A DNA stretch of 64,000 bases. It comes from Kitasatospora sp. SolWspMP-SS2h. Lineage in GTDB: Bacteria; Actinomycetota; Actinomycetes; Streptomycetales; Streptomycetaceae. Positions 49,008-58,037 of the stretch are shown here, one piece after another; the stretch's first letter is position 1, and every line of letters starts with the position of its first letter. Below the pieces are notes generated by a model. It saw nothing but the letters and a program-made list of their open reading frames with translations. It made no database searches and was not told the DNA's origin. The translations under genes and the position numbers were made by a program. The stretch is from positions 195,166 through 259,165 of the forward strand of contig NZ_QLLT01000006.1 of the NCBI RefSeq assembly GCF_003259315.1, in the 5' to 3' direction.

Positions 49008-50243
49008 TCAGCCGTTGTAGGTGCCGCTCTTGACGGCGGTCCACTTGCCGTCCTTGACCGTGTAGACGGTCAGCTGCTTGTTGGTGGTGTCGCCGTACTC
49101 GTCGAAGGAGACCTTGCCGGTGACGCCGTCGAAGGAGACCTTGCCGAGCGCGTCGATGACCTTCTGGCGCAGGTCGGAGGGCACCTTGCCGCCGTTGGCC
49201 GCGACGACCGCCTTCACGGCCTCGACCAGCGACCAGGCGGCGTCGTAGGAGTAGCCGCCGTAGGCCGCGTACGCGTCCTTGTAGTTGGCGGCCTTGTAGT
49301 CGTCGATGAAGGTCTTGGCGGAGTCGAGCTCCTCGACCGGGGCGCCCACCGAGGTGGCGAGGTCGCCGTTGCTGTTGCCGTTCGACAGCTTGATGTACTC
49401 GTCGTCGTAGATGCCGTCGCCGCCGAACAGCGGGACGGCGGCGCCGGCCTTCTTGATCTGGTCGGAGAGCGGGCCGGCCTCGGGGTACTCGCCGCCGTAG
49501 TAGACCGAGTCGGCGCCGGCGGCGGCGACCTTGGTGGCGACCGCGGAGAAGTCCTTGTCATCGGGGTTGACGTGGTCGGTGCCGACCACGGTGCCGCCGA
49601 GCTTCTTGAACTCCTCCTGGAAGATCGCGGCCAGGCCCGCGCCGTAGGTCTTCTTGTCGTCGATGACGTAGACCTTGGTCTTCTTCGCGTCGTTGAACAG
49701 GTACTGGGCGGCGAACTTGCCCTGCACGACGTCGGTGGTGGCGGTGCGGAAGAACGAGGCGTACGGGCGGGCGAACTTGCCGCTGCCCCAGTCCGGGCCG
49801 AGGCTCAGCTGCGGGTTGGTGTTGGCCGGGGAGATCTGGGCCAGGTGGGCGTCGTTGAAGACCTTCTGCATGGTCAGCGAGACGCTGGAGTTCAGCGGGC
49901 CGACCACGCCGGCGACGTCCTTCTCGCCGACCAGCTTGGTGGCGTTCTGCTGGCCCGAGGTCGGGTTGGCCTGGTCGTCCAGCGCCTCGATGGCGAAGGT
50001 GACGCCCGGGACGACCTTGTCCTTGTTGGCCTTGTTGACGGCCAGGTCCACGGAGTTCTTGATGCCCTGGCCCAGGGCGGACAGCTTGCCGGTGAGCGGG
50101 GCGTCCACGCCGATGACGACCTTGGTGTCGCCCTTCGCGCTGTCCGAGCCGGAGTCGGACTTTCCGCCGCGCGAGCCGCACGCGGAGAGCGTGAGCGCTC
50201 CGGACACGGCAATGGTCACGATGAGAAGTGAGCTCTTTCGCAC
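49008..50243 (-). CDS. livK: Branched-chain amino-acid ABC transporter substrate-binding lipoprotein
   Basis: This 411-aa type I periplasmic-binding-fold lipoprotein has the signal MRKSSLLIVTIAVSGALTL and lipobox LSAC with C22, then a Ser/Asp linker. The ligand domain has VVIGVDAPLTGKLSALGQGI, LVGEKDVAGVVGPLNSSVS, PANTNPQLSLG and YVIDDKKTYGAGLAAIFQEE. The GTG start follows GGAG at about 9 nt. It is the first gene of the livKHMGF operon. Anchoring depends on Lgt, whose gene is in this window. Confidence 0.95.
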   Translation of the reverse strand: MRKSSLLIVTIAVSGALTLSACGSRGGKSDSGSDSAKGDTKVVIGVDAPLTGKLSALGQGIKNSVDLAVNKANKDKVVPGVTFAIEALDDQANPTSGQQNATKLVGEKDVAGVVGPLNSSVSLTMQKVFNDAHLAQISPANTNPQLSLGPDWGSGKFARPYASFFRTATTDVVQGKFAAQYLFNDAKKTKVYVIDDKKTYGAGLAAIFQEEFKKLGGTVVGTDHVNPDDKDFSAVATKVAAAGADSVYYGGEYPEAGPLSDQIKKAGAAVPLFGGDGIYDDEYIKLSNGNSNGDLATSVGAPVEELDSAKTFIDDYKAANYKDAYAAYGGYSYDAAWSLVEAVKAVVAANGGKVPSDLRQKVIDALGKVSFDGVTGKVSFDEYGDTTNKQLTVYTVKDGKWTAVKSGTYNG

Positions 50244-50534
50244 GAGGAGGGTCTCCTTCGGGATCTGGAGGACACGCGCACAGGGCTGGCGGTGCCGAAT
50301 CGCGACGGCGCCGCCCGGTAACCGGACGGTGCGGTGACTGGGCGTGACTCTAGACCGCCGCTGGCTGCTCGGGCAGTGGGGCGGGTGAGGCTGTGATTCT
50401 CTTGTTATGACCACGGCGTCGGCTGATCTCACATCATGGTCGAAAACCCCAGGTGGAGCCCGAAATTCCGGGCCCGGTCCCGAGTAGCGGATGGACTCCT
50501 TCCTCAACGCGCAGGTCACGCCTGGGTTCACCGA
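50244..50534 (-). promoter_or_regulatory. liv operon upstream region
   Basis: This 291-bp region contains a minus-strand -10-like TAGAGT (50352-50347), about 104 nt before the livK start. There is no good -35. No ORF is supported. It adjoins the 15-bp inverted repeat at the end of the next gene. Confidence 0.4.
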
Positions 50535-50593
50535 TTATCGGACAGGTTTGTCCGTAGATTGGAGGGTGGTCGCGGACGTCCGATAATCGGTGA
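50528..50593. repeat. 15-bp perfect inverted repeat
   Basis: TCACCGATTATCGGA (50528-50542) and TCCGATAATCGGTGA (50579-50593) are separated by 36 bp. Each arm is itself partly palindromic (CCGATTATCGG / CCGATAATCGG). The left arm contains the TAA stop of the 226-aa gene and the right arm is in its last codons. It could be a terminator stem or a pair of operator sites facing livK. Confidence 0.8.
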
Positions 50594-51215
50594 CGTCGCA
50601 GGCGGAATGCAGAGCGGCCGAAAGGTCCCGGGCGTAGGGGGTGCCCAGGATCTGATGCACGGTCTCCATTGCACGCGTATTACGCAGCGTTACATCCAGG
50701 AAAGGAAGGCTCGCGTCCCCCGGCGCCCCCGAGCAGTCCACGACCTCCAGCCCCACCAGCAGCGAGAGCGTCCCCCCGGGCGGCACCGTCCGCGGCAGCC
50801 AGCCCGAGACCCGTACGGTCAGCCCCCGGTACCCCTGGCTCACCCCCAGCACGTCCACCGGGGCGGACCCGGTGTTGCGCACCGCCAGCCGCAGGGCGAA
50901 GGAGTCCGACCCGGCCGGGGCCGGACCGTCGTACTCGAACCTGGTCGACTGCGAGGGGAACGGCGGGAGTTGCCCCGGTGGGGGCGAACCCGACGCCCGC
51001 CCAGGGTAGTTCACCGCGTGCCGGATCGTCAGTCCCAGCGCCAACAGCAGCAACAAACTTGCCAGCACGCACTTCTGACGTCTGCTCAGCAGGCGCGGCG
51101 GACGCTCGGGCGGCGGCTCCGGGCGCAGCACGAGCGGCGTCCAGGTGCCCTCGCCCGGCTCGACCGGACCGAGGAACCCGCCCGGGCCGCTCGGCAGTTC
51201 GCGCTCTCCGGACAT
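50535..51215 (-). CDS. Single-span membrane protein of unknown function
   Basis: This 226-aa protein has a Pro-rich cytosolic N-terminus (about 45 residues), one helix after a basic stretch (RRQKCVLASLLLLLALGLTI) and an extracytoplasmic domain. The domain has an Ig-like beta feel (FALRLAVRNTGSAPVDVLGV, PPGGTLSLLVGLEVVDC) and two cysteines (VDCSG, SACDV) that could form a disulfide. I do not recognise a named family. It is transcribed toward livK but ends in an inverted repeat, so it is probably a separate unit. Confidence 0.65.
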   Translation of the reverse strand: MSGERELPSGPGGFLGPVEPGEGTWTPLVLRPEPPPERPPRLLSRRQKCVLASLLLLLALGLTIRHAVNYPGRASGSPPPGQLPPFPSQSTRFEYDGPAPAGSDSFALRLAVRNTGSAPVDVLGVSQGYRGLTVRVSGWLPRTVPPGGTLSLLVGLEVVDCSGAPGDASLPFLDVTLRNTRAMETVHQILGTPYARDLSAALHSACDVTDYRTSATTLQSTDKPVR

Positions 51216-51339
51216 GGCGGCGCCCCCTCGTCCAGCCGAGGCTGCCCCTGGCGGGGGCCGGCCAAACTCCGAGGGGGCGCGCGCGGAGCGGTGCTCTGCG
51301 GTGTGCCGCGGTCGTGCCGCCGCGGCGGCCTGACCGGGG

Positions 51340-51792
51340 CTAGAGGTCGCGCAGCATGCAGGTCAGCCGGCAGGAGGTGATCCGGCGGCCGGTGTCGTCC
51401 GTCACCGCGATCTCGTACGTCGCGGCCGTGCGGCCCTTGAACACCGCCGTCGCCACGCCCGTCACCAGGCCCGAGGTCGCCGACCGGTGGTGCGTCGCGT
51501 TCAGGTCCACGCCCACCGCGTAGCGGCCCGGCCCGGCGTGCAGCATCGCGCCGATCGAGCCCAGCGTCTCGGCCAGCGCCGCCGACGCCCCGCCGTGCAG
51601 CAGCCCGTACGGCTGCTGGTTGCCCTCCACCGGCATCGTCCCGACCACCCGGTCCGGGGACGCCTCCACGATGGTGATGCCCAGCTTCTCGCCCAGGTGC
51701 CCGCCGGAGAAGGTCTCCGCGCTCACCCCCAGCTTGGCGAAGTGGTCCAGCACGTCCTGGGGCACTTTCAGTACGGGCGCCGCGTCGGTCAT
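51340..51792 (-). CDS. PaaI-type hotdog thioesterase
   Basis: This 150-aa protein has the hotdog-fold signature LLHGGASAALAETLGSIGA, with the HGG turn and the catalytic acid in ALAETLG, followed by GVDLNATHHRSATSGLVTG and the C-terminal RLTCMLRDL strand. It should hydrolyse an acyl- or aryl-CoA thioester; substrate unknown. It is divergent from polA over 158 bp. Confidence 0.88.
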   Translation of the reverse strand: MTDAAPVLKVPQDVLDHFAKLGVSAETFSGGHLGEKLGITIVEASPDRVVGTMPVEGNQQPYGLLHGGASAALAETLGSIGAMLHAGPGRYAVGVDLNATHHRSATSGLVTGVATAVFKGRTAATYEIAVTDDTGRRITSCRLTCMLRDL

Positions 51793-51829
51793 GGTGCTCC
51801 TGCTTCCGGGGTTCGCTTCGTTGCGCGTC

Positions 51830-51866
51830 GATCGTACGGATCGTACGACTGTCTACCCGTGGGTAG
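51830..51866. promoter_or_regulatory. Repeat/palindrome cluster between thioesterase gene and polA
   Basis: A direct repeat GATCGTAC-G-GATCGTAC (51830-51846), made of GTAC palindromes, is followed by the 14-bp palindrome CTACCCGTGGGTAG (51853-51866). A TAGGAT -10 candidate for polA lies at 51909-51914. Together they look like binding sites in a divergent promoter. Confidence 0.5.
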
Positions 51867-51950
51867 GGAGGTGCTCCGCGCCGCGCCGGAGATGTCCGCC
51901 CCGACCTCTAGGATCGGAGAGGCAGTGCAACCGGCAGGACGGGACGTGAC

Positions 51951-54686
51951 GTGGCGACACAGGGTGCGGGCAAGAAGGCGGCCGAACGGCCCCGGCTGAT
52001 GCTGCTGGACGGGCATTCGATGGCCTACCGGGCCTTCTTCGCCCTGCCGGTGGAGAACTTCTCCACCGCCACCGGCCAGCACACCAACGCCGTCTACGGC
52101 TTCGCCTCGATGCTGGCCAACACCGTCCGCGACGAGCGGCCCACCCACCTGGCGGTGGCCTTCGACCTGTCCCGGCAGACCTTCCGGTCCGCCGAGTTCC
52201 CCGAGTACAAGGCCAACCGCGCGGCCACGCCGGACGAGTTCCGCAGCCAGGTCCCGCTGATCGGCGAACTGCTCGACGCCATGCGGGTGCCCCGGGTCAC
52301 CGCCGAGGGCTTCGAGGCCGACGACGTCATCGCCACCCTGGCCACCGCCGCCGCGGCCGAGGGCTTCGAGGTGCTGATCGTCACCGGCGACCGGGACTCC
52401 CTCCAGCTCGTCAACGAGCACGTCACCGTGCTGTACCCCACCAAGGGCGTCTCCGAGTTGACGCGCTACACCCCCGAGAAGGTCGCCGAGAAGTACGGCG
52501 TCCGCCCCGACCAGTACCCGGACCTGGCCGCCCTGCGCGGCGACCCGTCCGACAACCTGCCCGGCATCCCCGGCGTCGGCGAGAAGACCGCCGCGAAGTG
52601 GGTCAACCAGTTCGGCTCCTTCGAGGAGCTGGTCGACCGGGCCGACGAGGTCAAGGGCAAGATCGGCGAGAAGCTCCGCGAGCACCTCGACTCCGTCAAG
52701 CGCAACCGCTTCCTCACCGAACTGGTGCGGGACGTCGAACTGCCGGTCGGCGTCCCCGAGCTGGCCCGCGCCCCGTTCGACAAGGACGAGGTCGCCCGGC
52801 TGATGGAGGCGCTGGAGTTCCGCAACCCCAACTTCCGCGACCGGGTGGCCGGCATCGACCCGGCCGGCGCCGAGAGCGCCGCAGCCGTCGAGGTCCCGGC
52901 CGGCCCCGCCGTCGACGGCGACCTGCTGACCGTCCCCGGCGCGCTCGCCGCCTGGCTGGAGGAGCACACCGGCGCGGACGTCCGCACCGCCCTCGCCGCC
53001 GACTACAGCTGGGCGCTGGGCACCGGCGGGGTCGAGCAGATCGCCCTCGCCACCGGCACCGCCGCCGCCTGGTTCGACCCCGCCGCGCTCGGCGAGGACG
53101 ACGACCGCGCCTTCACCGCCTGGCTCGCCGACCCCGAGCGCCCCAAGGCCCTGCACATCGCCAAGCAGGTCATGCGGGCCTTCGCCGAGCAGGGCTGGCG
53201 GTTCGCCGGCGTCACCGCCGACACCGCGCTCGCCGCCTACCTGGAGAAGCCCGGCCGCCGCACCTTCACCCTCGACGTCCTCGCCGAGGAGTACCTGGGC
53301 CGCTCGCTCGCCCCCGCCGCCGCCCAGGCCGAGACCGGCCAGCTCAGCTTCGACGCCGACGAGCCCGACCCGACGGCCGGCGCCCAGTCCCTGATGACCC
53401 GGGCCCGCGCCGTCCACGACCTCGCCGAGCTGTTCGACACCCGGCTCGCCGAGGTCGGCGCGGTCGAGCTGTTCCACGACATGGAACTGCCGATCGCCGA
53501 ACTCCTGGCCCGGATGGAGCGCCACGGCATCGCCGCCGACCGCGCCTGGCTCCAGGGCCTGGAGACCCAGTTCGCCGCCGAGATCCAGCGCTGCGTCGAG
53601 GAGGCGCACGCCGCCGCCGGCCGCGAGTTCAACCTCGGCTCGCCCAAGCAGCTCCAGGAGGTCCTGTTCGGCGACCTCGGCCTGCCCAGGACCAAGAAGA
53701 TCAAGACCGGCTGGACCACCGACGCCGACGCCCTCACCTGGCTCGCCACCCAGACCACCAACGAACTCCCGGTCATCCTGCTCCGCCACCGGGACCAGGC
53801 CAAGCTCCGCACCACCGTCGAGGGCCTGCTCAAGACCGTCTCCCCGCAGGGCCGCATCCACACCACCTTCAACCAGATGGTCGCCGCCACCGGCCGCCTC
53901 TCCTCCCAGGACCCGAACCTCCAGAACATCCCCGTCCGCACCGAGGAGGGCCGCGCCATCCGCCGCGCCTTCGTGGTCGGCGAGGGCTACGAGACGCTGC
54001 TCACCGCCGACTACGCGCAGATCGAACTGCGCATCATGGCGCACCTCTCCGAGGACGCAGCCCTGATCGAGGCCTTCACCACCGGCGAGGACCTGCACAC
54101 CACCGTCGCCTCCCAGGTGTTCGCCGTCGAGCCCGGCGCCGTCGACGCCGAGATGCGCCGCAAGATCAAGGCCATGTCGTACGGCCTCGCCTACGGCCTG
54201 TCCGCGTACGGCCTCTCCCAGCAGCTCGGCATCAAGCCCGCCGAGGCCCAGGGCCTGATGGACACCTACTTCGAGCGCTTCGGCGGCGTCCGCGACTACC
54301 TGCACGACGTGGTCGAGGAGGCCCGCGCCGTCGGCTACACCGAGACGCTGCTCGGCCGCCGCCGCTACCTGCCCGACCTCACCAGCGACAACCGGCAGCG
54401 CCGCGAGATGGCCGAGCGGATGGCCCTCAACGCCCCCATCCAGGGCACCGCCGCCGACATCGTCAAGATCGCCATGCTCCGGGTCGACGCGGCCCTGCGC
54501 GCCGCCGGCCTCGCCACCCGGATGCTGCTCCAGGTGCACGACGAGATCGTCCTGGAGGTCGCCCCCGGCGAGCGCGAGCAGGTCGAGGCGCTGGTCCGCG
54601 AGCAGATGGCCGGCGCGTATCCGCTGCGCGCCCCGCTCGACGTCTCGGTCGGTGCCGGCCCGAACTGGGAGACCGCCGCGCACTGA
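51951..54686 (+). CDS. polA: DNA polymerase I
   Basis: This 911-aa enzyme fills gaps in repair and removes RNA primers. The N-terminal 5'-3' exonuclease domain (about 15-310) has LMLLDGHSMAYRAFFALP, FEADDVIATLA, VTGDRDSLQLV and the helix-hairpin-helix PGIPGVGEKTAAKW. The middle domain lacks the DxE residues of an active 3'-5' exonuclease, as in other actinobacterial PolA. The polymerase domain carries motif A DYAQIELRIMAHLS, motif B RRKIKAMSYGLAYGLS and motif C QVHDEIVLEV. The GTG start puts the exonuclease at the usual distance. Confidence 0.96.
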   Translation: MATQGAGKKAAERPRLMLLDGHSMAYRAFFALPVENFSTATGQHTNAVYGFASMLANTVRDERPTHLAVAFDLSRQTFRSAEFPEYKANRAATPDEFRSQVPLIGELLDAMRVPRVTAEGFEADDVIATLATAAAAEGFEVLIVTGDRDSLQLVNEHVTVLYPTKGVSELTRYTPEKVAEKYGVRPDQYPDLAALRGDPSDNLPGIPGVGEKTAAKWVNQFGSFEELVDRADEVKGKIGEKLREHLDSVKRNRFLTELVRDVELPVGVPELARAPFDKDEVARLMEALEFRNPNFRDRVAGIDPAGAESAAAVEVPAGPAVDGDLLTVPGALAAWLEEHTGADVRTALAADYSWALGTGGVEQIALATGTAAAWFDPAALGEDDDRAFTAWLADPERPKALHIAKQVMRAFAEQGWRFAGVTADTALAAYLEKPGRRTFTLDVLAEEYLGRSLAPAAAQAETGQLSFDADEPDPTAGAQSLMTRARAVHDLAELFDTRLAEVGAVELFHDMELPIAELLARMERHGIAADRAWLQGLETQFAAEIQRCVEEAHAAAGREFNLGSPKQLQEVLFGDLGLPRTKKIKTGWTTDADALTWLATQTTNELPVILLRHRDQAKLRTTVEGLLKTVSPQGRIHTTFNQMVAATGRLSSQDPNLQNIPVRTEEGRAIRRAFVVGEGYETLLTADYAQIELRIMAHLSEDAALIEAFTTGEDLHTTVASQVFAVEPGAVDAEMRRKIKAMSYGLAYGLSAYGLSQQLGIKPAEAQGLMDTYFERFGGVRDYLHDVVEEARAVGYTETLLGRRRYLPDLTSDNRQRREMAERMALNAPIQGTAADIVKIAMLRVDAALRAAGLATRMLLQVHDEIVLEVAPGEREQVEALVREQMAGAYPLRAPLDVSVGAGPNWETAAH

Positions 54687-54765
54687 CACCCGGACCGCCG
54701 CGGTCACCGCGGTCACCGGGTTTATCGCGTTGCGGGTGGGCGTCCGGCCCGCCGAGACTGGCCGG

Positions 54766-55344
54766 ATGCCCGTCTCCTCCTCCTTCTCCGAGAAGCCCAC
54801 CCTGGTGGGCGAGAAGGTCCTCCTGCGGCCCGTGCGGCCGGAGGAGGACCTTCCCATGCTCCGCGCCGTGCTCGACGACCCGGACGTGCTCCGCTACACC
54901 TCCGACTCCTACACCCCCGAGCCCCCGGTCTGGGACGGGGCGAGGGAGCGCCGCGTCGTCGACTGGTACACCACCCGCAACGAGCAGACCGACCGCCTCG
55001 ACCTGATCGTGGTCGACCGCGCCACCGGCCGCGGCGTCGGCGAGATCGTCCTCAACGAGTGGGACGAACCCAACCGCGCCTGCAACCTCCGCATCGCCCT
55101 CGGCCCCGACGGCCGCGACCGCGGCCTCGGCACCGAGGCCGTCCGCCTCCTCACCGACCACGCGATCCGGGCGATCGGCCTCAACCGGGTCTCGCTCTCC
55201 GTCTACGCCTTCAACGGCCGGGGGCAGCGGGCCTACGAGAAGGCCGGGTTCAAGGTCGAGGGGGTGCGGCGGCAGGTGCTGCGGTACGGCGACGCGTGGG
55301 TCGACGACATCGACATGGCGGTCCTGGCGGAGGACTGGGGGTAG
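54766..55344 (+). CDS. GNAT-family N-acetyltransferase
   Basis: This 192-aa protein of the RimJ/RimL-like acetyltransferase group has TLVGEKVLLRPVRPEEDLPM at the N-terminus, GVGEIVLNEWD in the core strand, the acetyl-CoA pyrophosphate loop DRGLGTEAVRLL, and the C-terminal VYAFNGRGQRAYEKAGFKVEG. The acceptor may be a protein N-terminus or a small molecule; sequence does not decide. It lies 79 bp after polA. Confidence 0.88.
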   Translation: MPVSSSFSEKPTLVGEKVLLRPVRPEEDLPMLRAVLDDPDVLRYTSDSYTPEPPVWDGARERRVVDWYTTRNEQTDRLDLIVVDRATGRGVGEIVLNEWDEPNRACNLRIALGPDGRDRGLGTEAVRLLTDHAIRAIGLNRVSLSVYAFNGRGQRAYEKAGFKVEGVRRQVLRYGDAWVDDIDMAVLAEDWG

Positions 55345-55352
55345 CCGCCCCG

Positions 55353-55380
55353 CCCGCTCACCCGCTCACCCGCTCACCCG
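55353..55380. repeat. 8-bp microrepeat
   Basis: CCCGCTCA is repeated three times in tandem plus a partial fourth unit, in the gap between converging GNAT and hrpB genes. The rest of the gap is a C/G-rich run with no hairpin of note. Confidence 0.8.
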
Positions 55381-55458
55381 CCCGCCTGCCCGCCCGTCCA
55401 CCGCCCCGCCCGCCCGTGCGCGCCCCGCGCGGACGGGCCCGGGCCGGGTGGCGCGGTG

Positions 55459-58032
55459 TCACTTGCGCGGGTTGGCGCGGCGGGTGGGTTCGGCCGTGGT
55501 GGGGTCCTCGGGCCAGGGGTGGCGGGGGTAGCGGCCGCGCAGGTCGGCGCGGACGGCGGGGTAGCCGGTGCGCCAGAACGCGGCGAGGTCGCCGGTGACG
55601 GCGGCCGGGCGGCCCGCGGGGGAGAGCAGGTGGACGGTGAGCGGGACGCGCCCGCCGGCCAGCGCCGGGGCGGCGGCCCAGCCGAACAGCTCCTGGAGCT
55701 TCACCGCCAGCACCGGCCGCTCGGGGTCGCTCGCGTAGTCGACCCGGATGCGGCTGCCGGTGGGTACGGTGATCCGCTCCGGGGCGAGTTCGTCGAGCCG
55801 TCCGGCCTGCCCGCCCGCCCAGGGCAGCAGGCGGGTCAGCGCGGCGGCGGTGTCGATCCGCTCCAGGTCGGCCCGGCGCCGGGCCCGGGAGAGCTCGGGC
55901 TCCAGCCACTGCTCGGCGGCGGCCAGCAGCGCGGCGTCCGCGACGTCCGGCCACGGGTCGCCGATCGCCCGGTGCAGGAAGGCGAGCCGTTCGCGCAGCC
56001 CGCTCGCGGCGGGCGGCCAGCGCAGCAGCGCCGAGACGCCCTCCCGTTCGAGCCCGTCCAGCAGCGCGGCCCGCAGCAGCGCCGGGTCGGGCGCGGTGAG
56101 CGGTGCGGCGGCCAGTTCGATCGCGCCCAGGGACTCCACCCGGCGGGACGCCACCTCCCGCTGCCGGACCGACCAGTGGACCTCCTCGCGGGTCGCCAGC
56201 AGCGGCCCGGCCGCCCGCCGGGCGGTCGCCTCGTCCACCGCCACGGCCCGCAGCACCCGCGCGGAGGGCGACCCGGCGGGCCGGTCGGCGACCGCGACGG
56301 CCAGCCAGCCGCCGGCCGGCAGCCGCGTCCCGGCGGGCAGCTGGGCGGCCGTCCCGGAGGCCATCAGGTAGGCCCCCTCCCCGCCCTCTCGGGCCCGCGC
56401 CACCCGCTCCGGGTAGGCCAGCCCGACCACCAGCCCGGCGGCGGCACCGTCCGACAGCCCGGAGCCGGCGGCCCCGGGCTGTCGGACGGTGCCGCCGGCG
56501 GCTGCCGGGCCTTCCCCGGCCGGTCGTTCCGTCGGGTCCGCCAGGGCGTGTTCGAGGCGGCGGGTCTCGTCCTTCCAGCGGCGGGCGTACGGGTCGGTGG
56601 AGCGGCGGACGGTGCGGTGGATCTCGGCGAGGTCGTCGCCGAGGGCGCGCGGGGGCTCCTCGGAGAGGAGGGCGACGAGTTCGGCGGCGCGGCGCGGGCC
56701 GACCGCGGGGGCGCCGTCGAGCAGGGCGCGGGCGAGGCGGGGGTGCAGGCCGGTGCGGGCGATGGCGCGGCCGCGCCCGGTGGGGCGGCCGGCGGGGTCG
56801 ACGGCGGCGAGGGCGCGCAGGACGTCGCGGGCGGCGGCCATCGCGCCGGCGGGCGGCGGGTCGGGGAGGGTGAGGCCGGTGGCGTCCGGGTCGCCCCAGC
56901 AGGCGGCCTGGAGGGCGAAGGAGGTGAGGTCGGCGAGCGCGATCTCGGGGGTGGGGAAGCGGGCGGCGCGGGCGTCCTCGGCCTGCGCCCAGCAGCGGTA
57001 CGCGGTGCCGGGGGCCTCGCGGCCGGCGCGGCCGGCGCGCTGCCGGGCGGCGGCCAGCGAGGTGCGGACGGTGACCAGCCCGGACAGGCCGCGGGCGTGG
57101 TCGGTGCGCGGCTCCCGGGTCAGCCCGGAGTCGACCACGACCCGCACGCCCGGCACGGTCAGCGAGGACTCGGCGACCGAGGTGGCCAGCACCACCCGCC
57201 GCCGCCCGCCGGGGCTCAGCGCGGCGTCCTGCACGGCCTGCGGCGCCTGCCCGTGCAGCGGCAGCACCTCGACGTCCTCGGCGGCCAACTGCCCGGCCAC
57301 CCGGGCGATCTCGCCGACCCCCGGCAGGAAGCACAGCACGTCGCCGTCCCGTTCGGCCAGTGCCCGGCGCACCGTCGCCGCGACGTGCGACAGCAGCGCC
57401 GGGTCGACCCGCGTCCCGTGCGGCGGGCGGACCGCGGTCGGCGGCGGGGCCCAGACCGTCGCCACCGGATGCGCGACGCCCTCGGCGGCCACCACCGGGG
57501 CGCCGCCCAGCAGTTCGGCCCAGGCGGCGGTGTCGGCGGTGGCGGAGGCCAGCAGCAGGCGCAGTTCGGGGCGCAGCGCGGCCCGGACGTCCAGCAGGAA
57601 GGCGAGCGCGGTGTCGGCGTCCAGGTGGCGTTCGTGGCACTCGTCGAGCACCACCGCGTCCACGCCGGGCAGCTCGGGGTCGCGCTGGAGGCGTTGCAGC
57701 AGGACGCCGGTGGTGACCACCTCGACCCGGGTGCCGGGGCCGACCCGGCGCTCGCCGCGCACGGTGAACCCGACCGTCCGGCCGACCGGTTCGTCCAGCA
57801 GCCAGGCCATCCGCCGGGCCGCCGCCCGGACCGCGAGCCGGCGCGGTTCGGCGACCAGCACCCGGCGCGGCGGCCCGTCCGGGTCGAGCAGGCCGGCCAG
57901 GGCGAGCGGCACCAGGGTGGTCTTGCCGGTGCCGGGCGGCGCGGACAGCACGGCCGCGCCGGACTCGTCCAGGGCCCGGGCGAGGGCGGGCAGGGCGGTG
58001 CGGACCGGCAGTTCGAGCCCCCCGGGGCGCAC
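55459..58032 (-). CDS. hrpB: ATP-dependent helicase HrpB
   Basis: This 857-aa DEAH/DExH helicase has motif I (Walker A) SAPPGTGKTTLVPLAL near the N-terminus, motif II VVLDECHERH (a DECH box), motif III SATAD, TSVAESSLTVPGV, and motif VI QRAGRAGRE. HA2 and HrpB-specific C-terminal domains follow, ending AAFWRTGYPAVRADLRGRYP. The GTG start lies 5 bp after the methyltransferase stop, so the two are co-transcribed. HrpB acts on RNA or RNP, but its bacterial role is poorly defined. An unusual 24-bp inverted repeat is embedded in frame near residue 525. Confidence 0.93.
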   Translation of the reverse strand: MRPGGLELPVRTALPALARALDESGAAVLSAPPGTGKTTLVPLALAGLLDPDGPPRRVLVAEPRRLAVRAAARRMAWLLDEPVGRTVGFTVRGERRVGPGTRVEVVTTGVLLQRLQRDPELPGVDAVVLDECHERHLDADTALAFLLDVRAALRPELRLLLASATADTAAWAELLGGAPVVAAEGVAHPVATVWAPPPTAVRPPHGTRVDPALLSHVAATVRRALAERDGDVLCFLPGVGEIARVAGQLAAEDVEVLPLHGQAPQAVQDAALSPGGRRRVVLATSVAESSLTVPGVRVVVDSGLTREPRTDHARGLSGLVTVRTSLAAARQRAGRAGREAPGTAYRCWAQAEDARAARFPTPEIALADLTSFALQAACWGDPDATGLTLPDPPPAGAMAAARDVLRALAAVDPAGRPTGRGRAIARTGLHPRLARALLDGAPAVGPRRAAELVALLSEEPPRALGDDLAEIHRTVRRSTDPYARRWKDETRRLEHALADPTERPAGEGPAAAGGTVRQPGAAGSGLSDGAAAGLVVGLAYPERVARAREGGEGAYLMASGTAAQLPAGTRLPAGGWLAVAVADRPAGSPSARVLRAVAVDEATARRAAGPLLATREEVHWSVRQREVASRRVESLGAIELAAAPLTAPDPALLRAALLDGLEREGVSALLRWPPAASGLRERLAFLHRAIGDPWPDVADAALLAAAEQWLEPELSRARRRADLERIDTAAALTRLLPWAGGQAGRLDELAPERITVPTGSRIRVDYASDPERPVLAVKLQELFGWAAAPALAGGRVPLTVHLLSPAGRPAAVTGDLAAFWRTGYPAVRADLRGRYPRHPWPEDPTTAEPTRRANPRK
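56439..56497. repeat. 24-bp perfect inverted repeat inside hrpB
   Basis: Arms at 56439-56462 and 56474-56497 are exact complements (left arm begins CGGCGGCACCGTCCGACAGC) with an 11-nt centre. In the protein they encode GGTVRQPG and LSDGAAAG around AAGSG, a likely surface loop. The reading frame is kept. Confidence 0.92.
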
Positions 58033-58037
58033 CGCGC

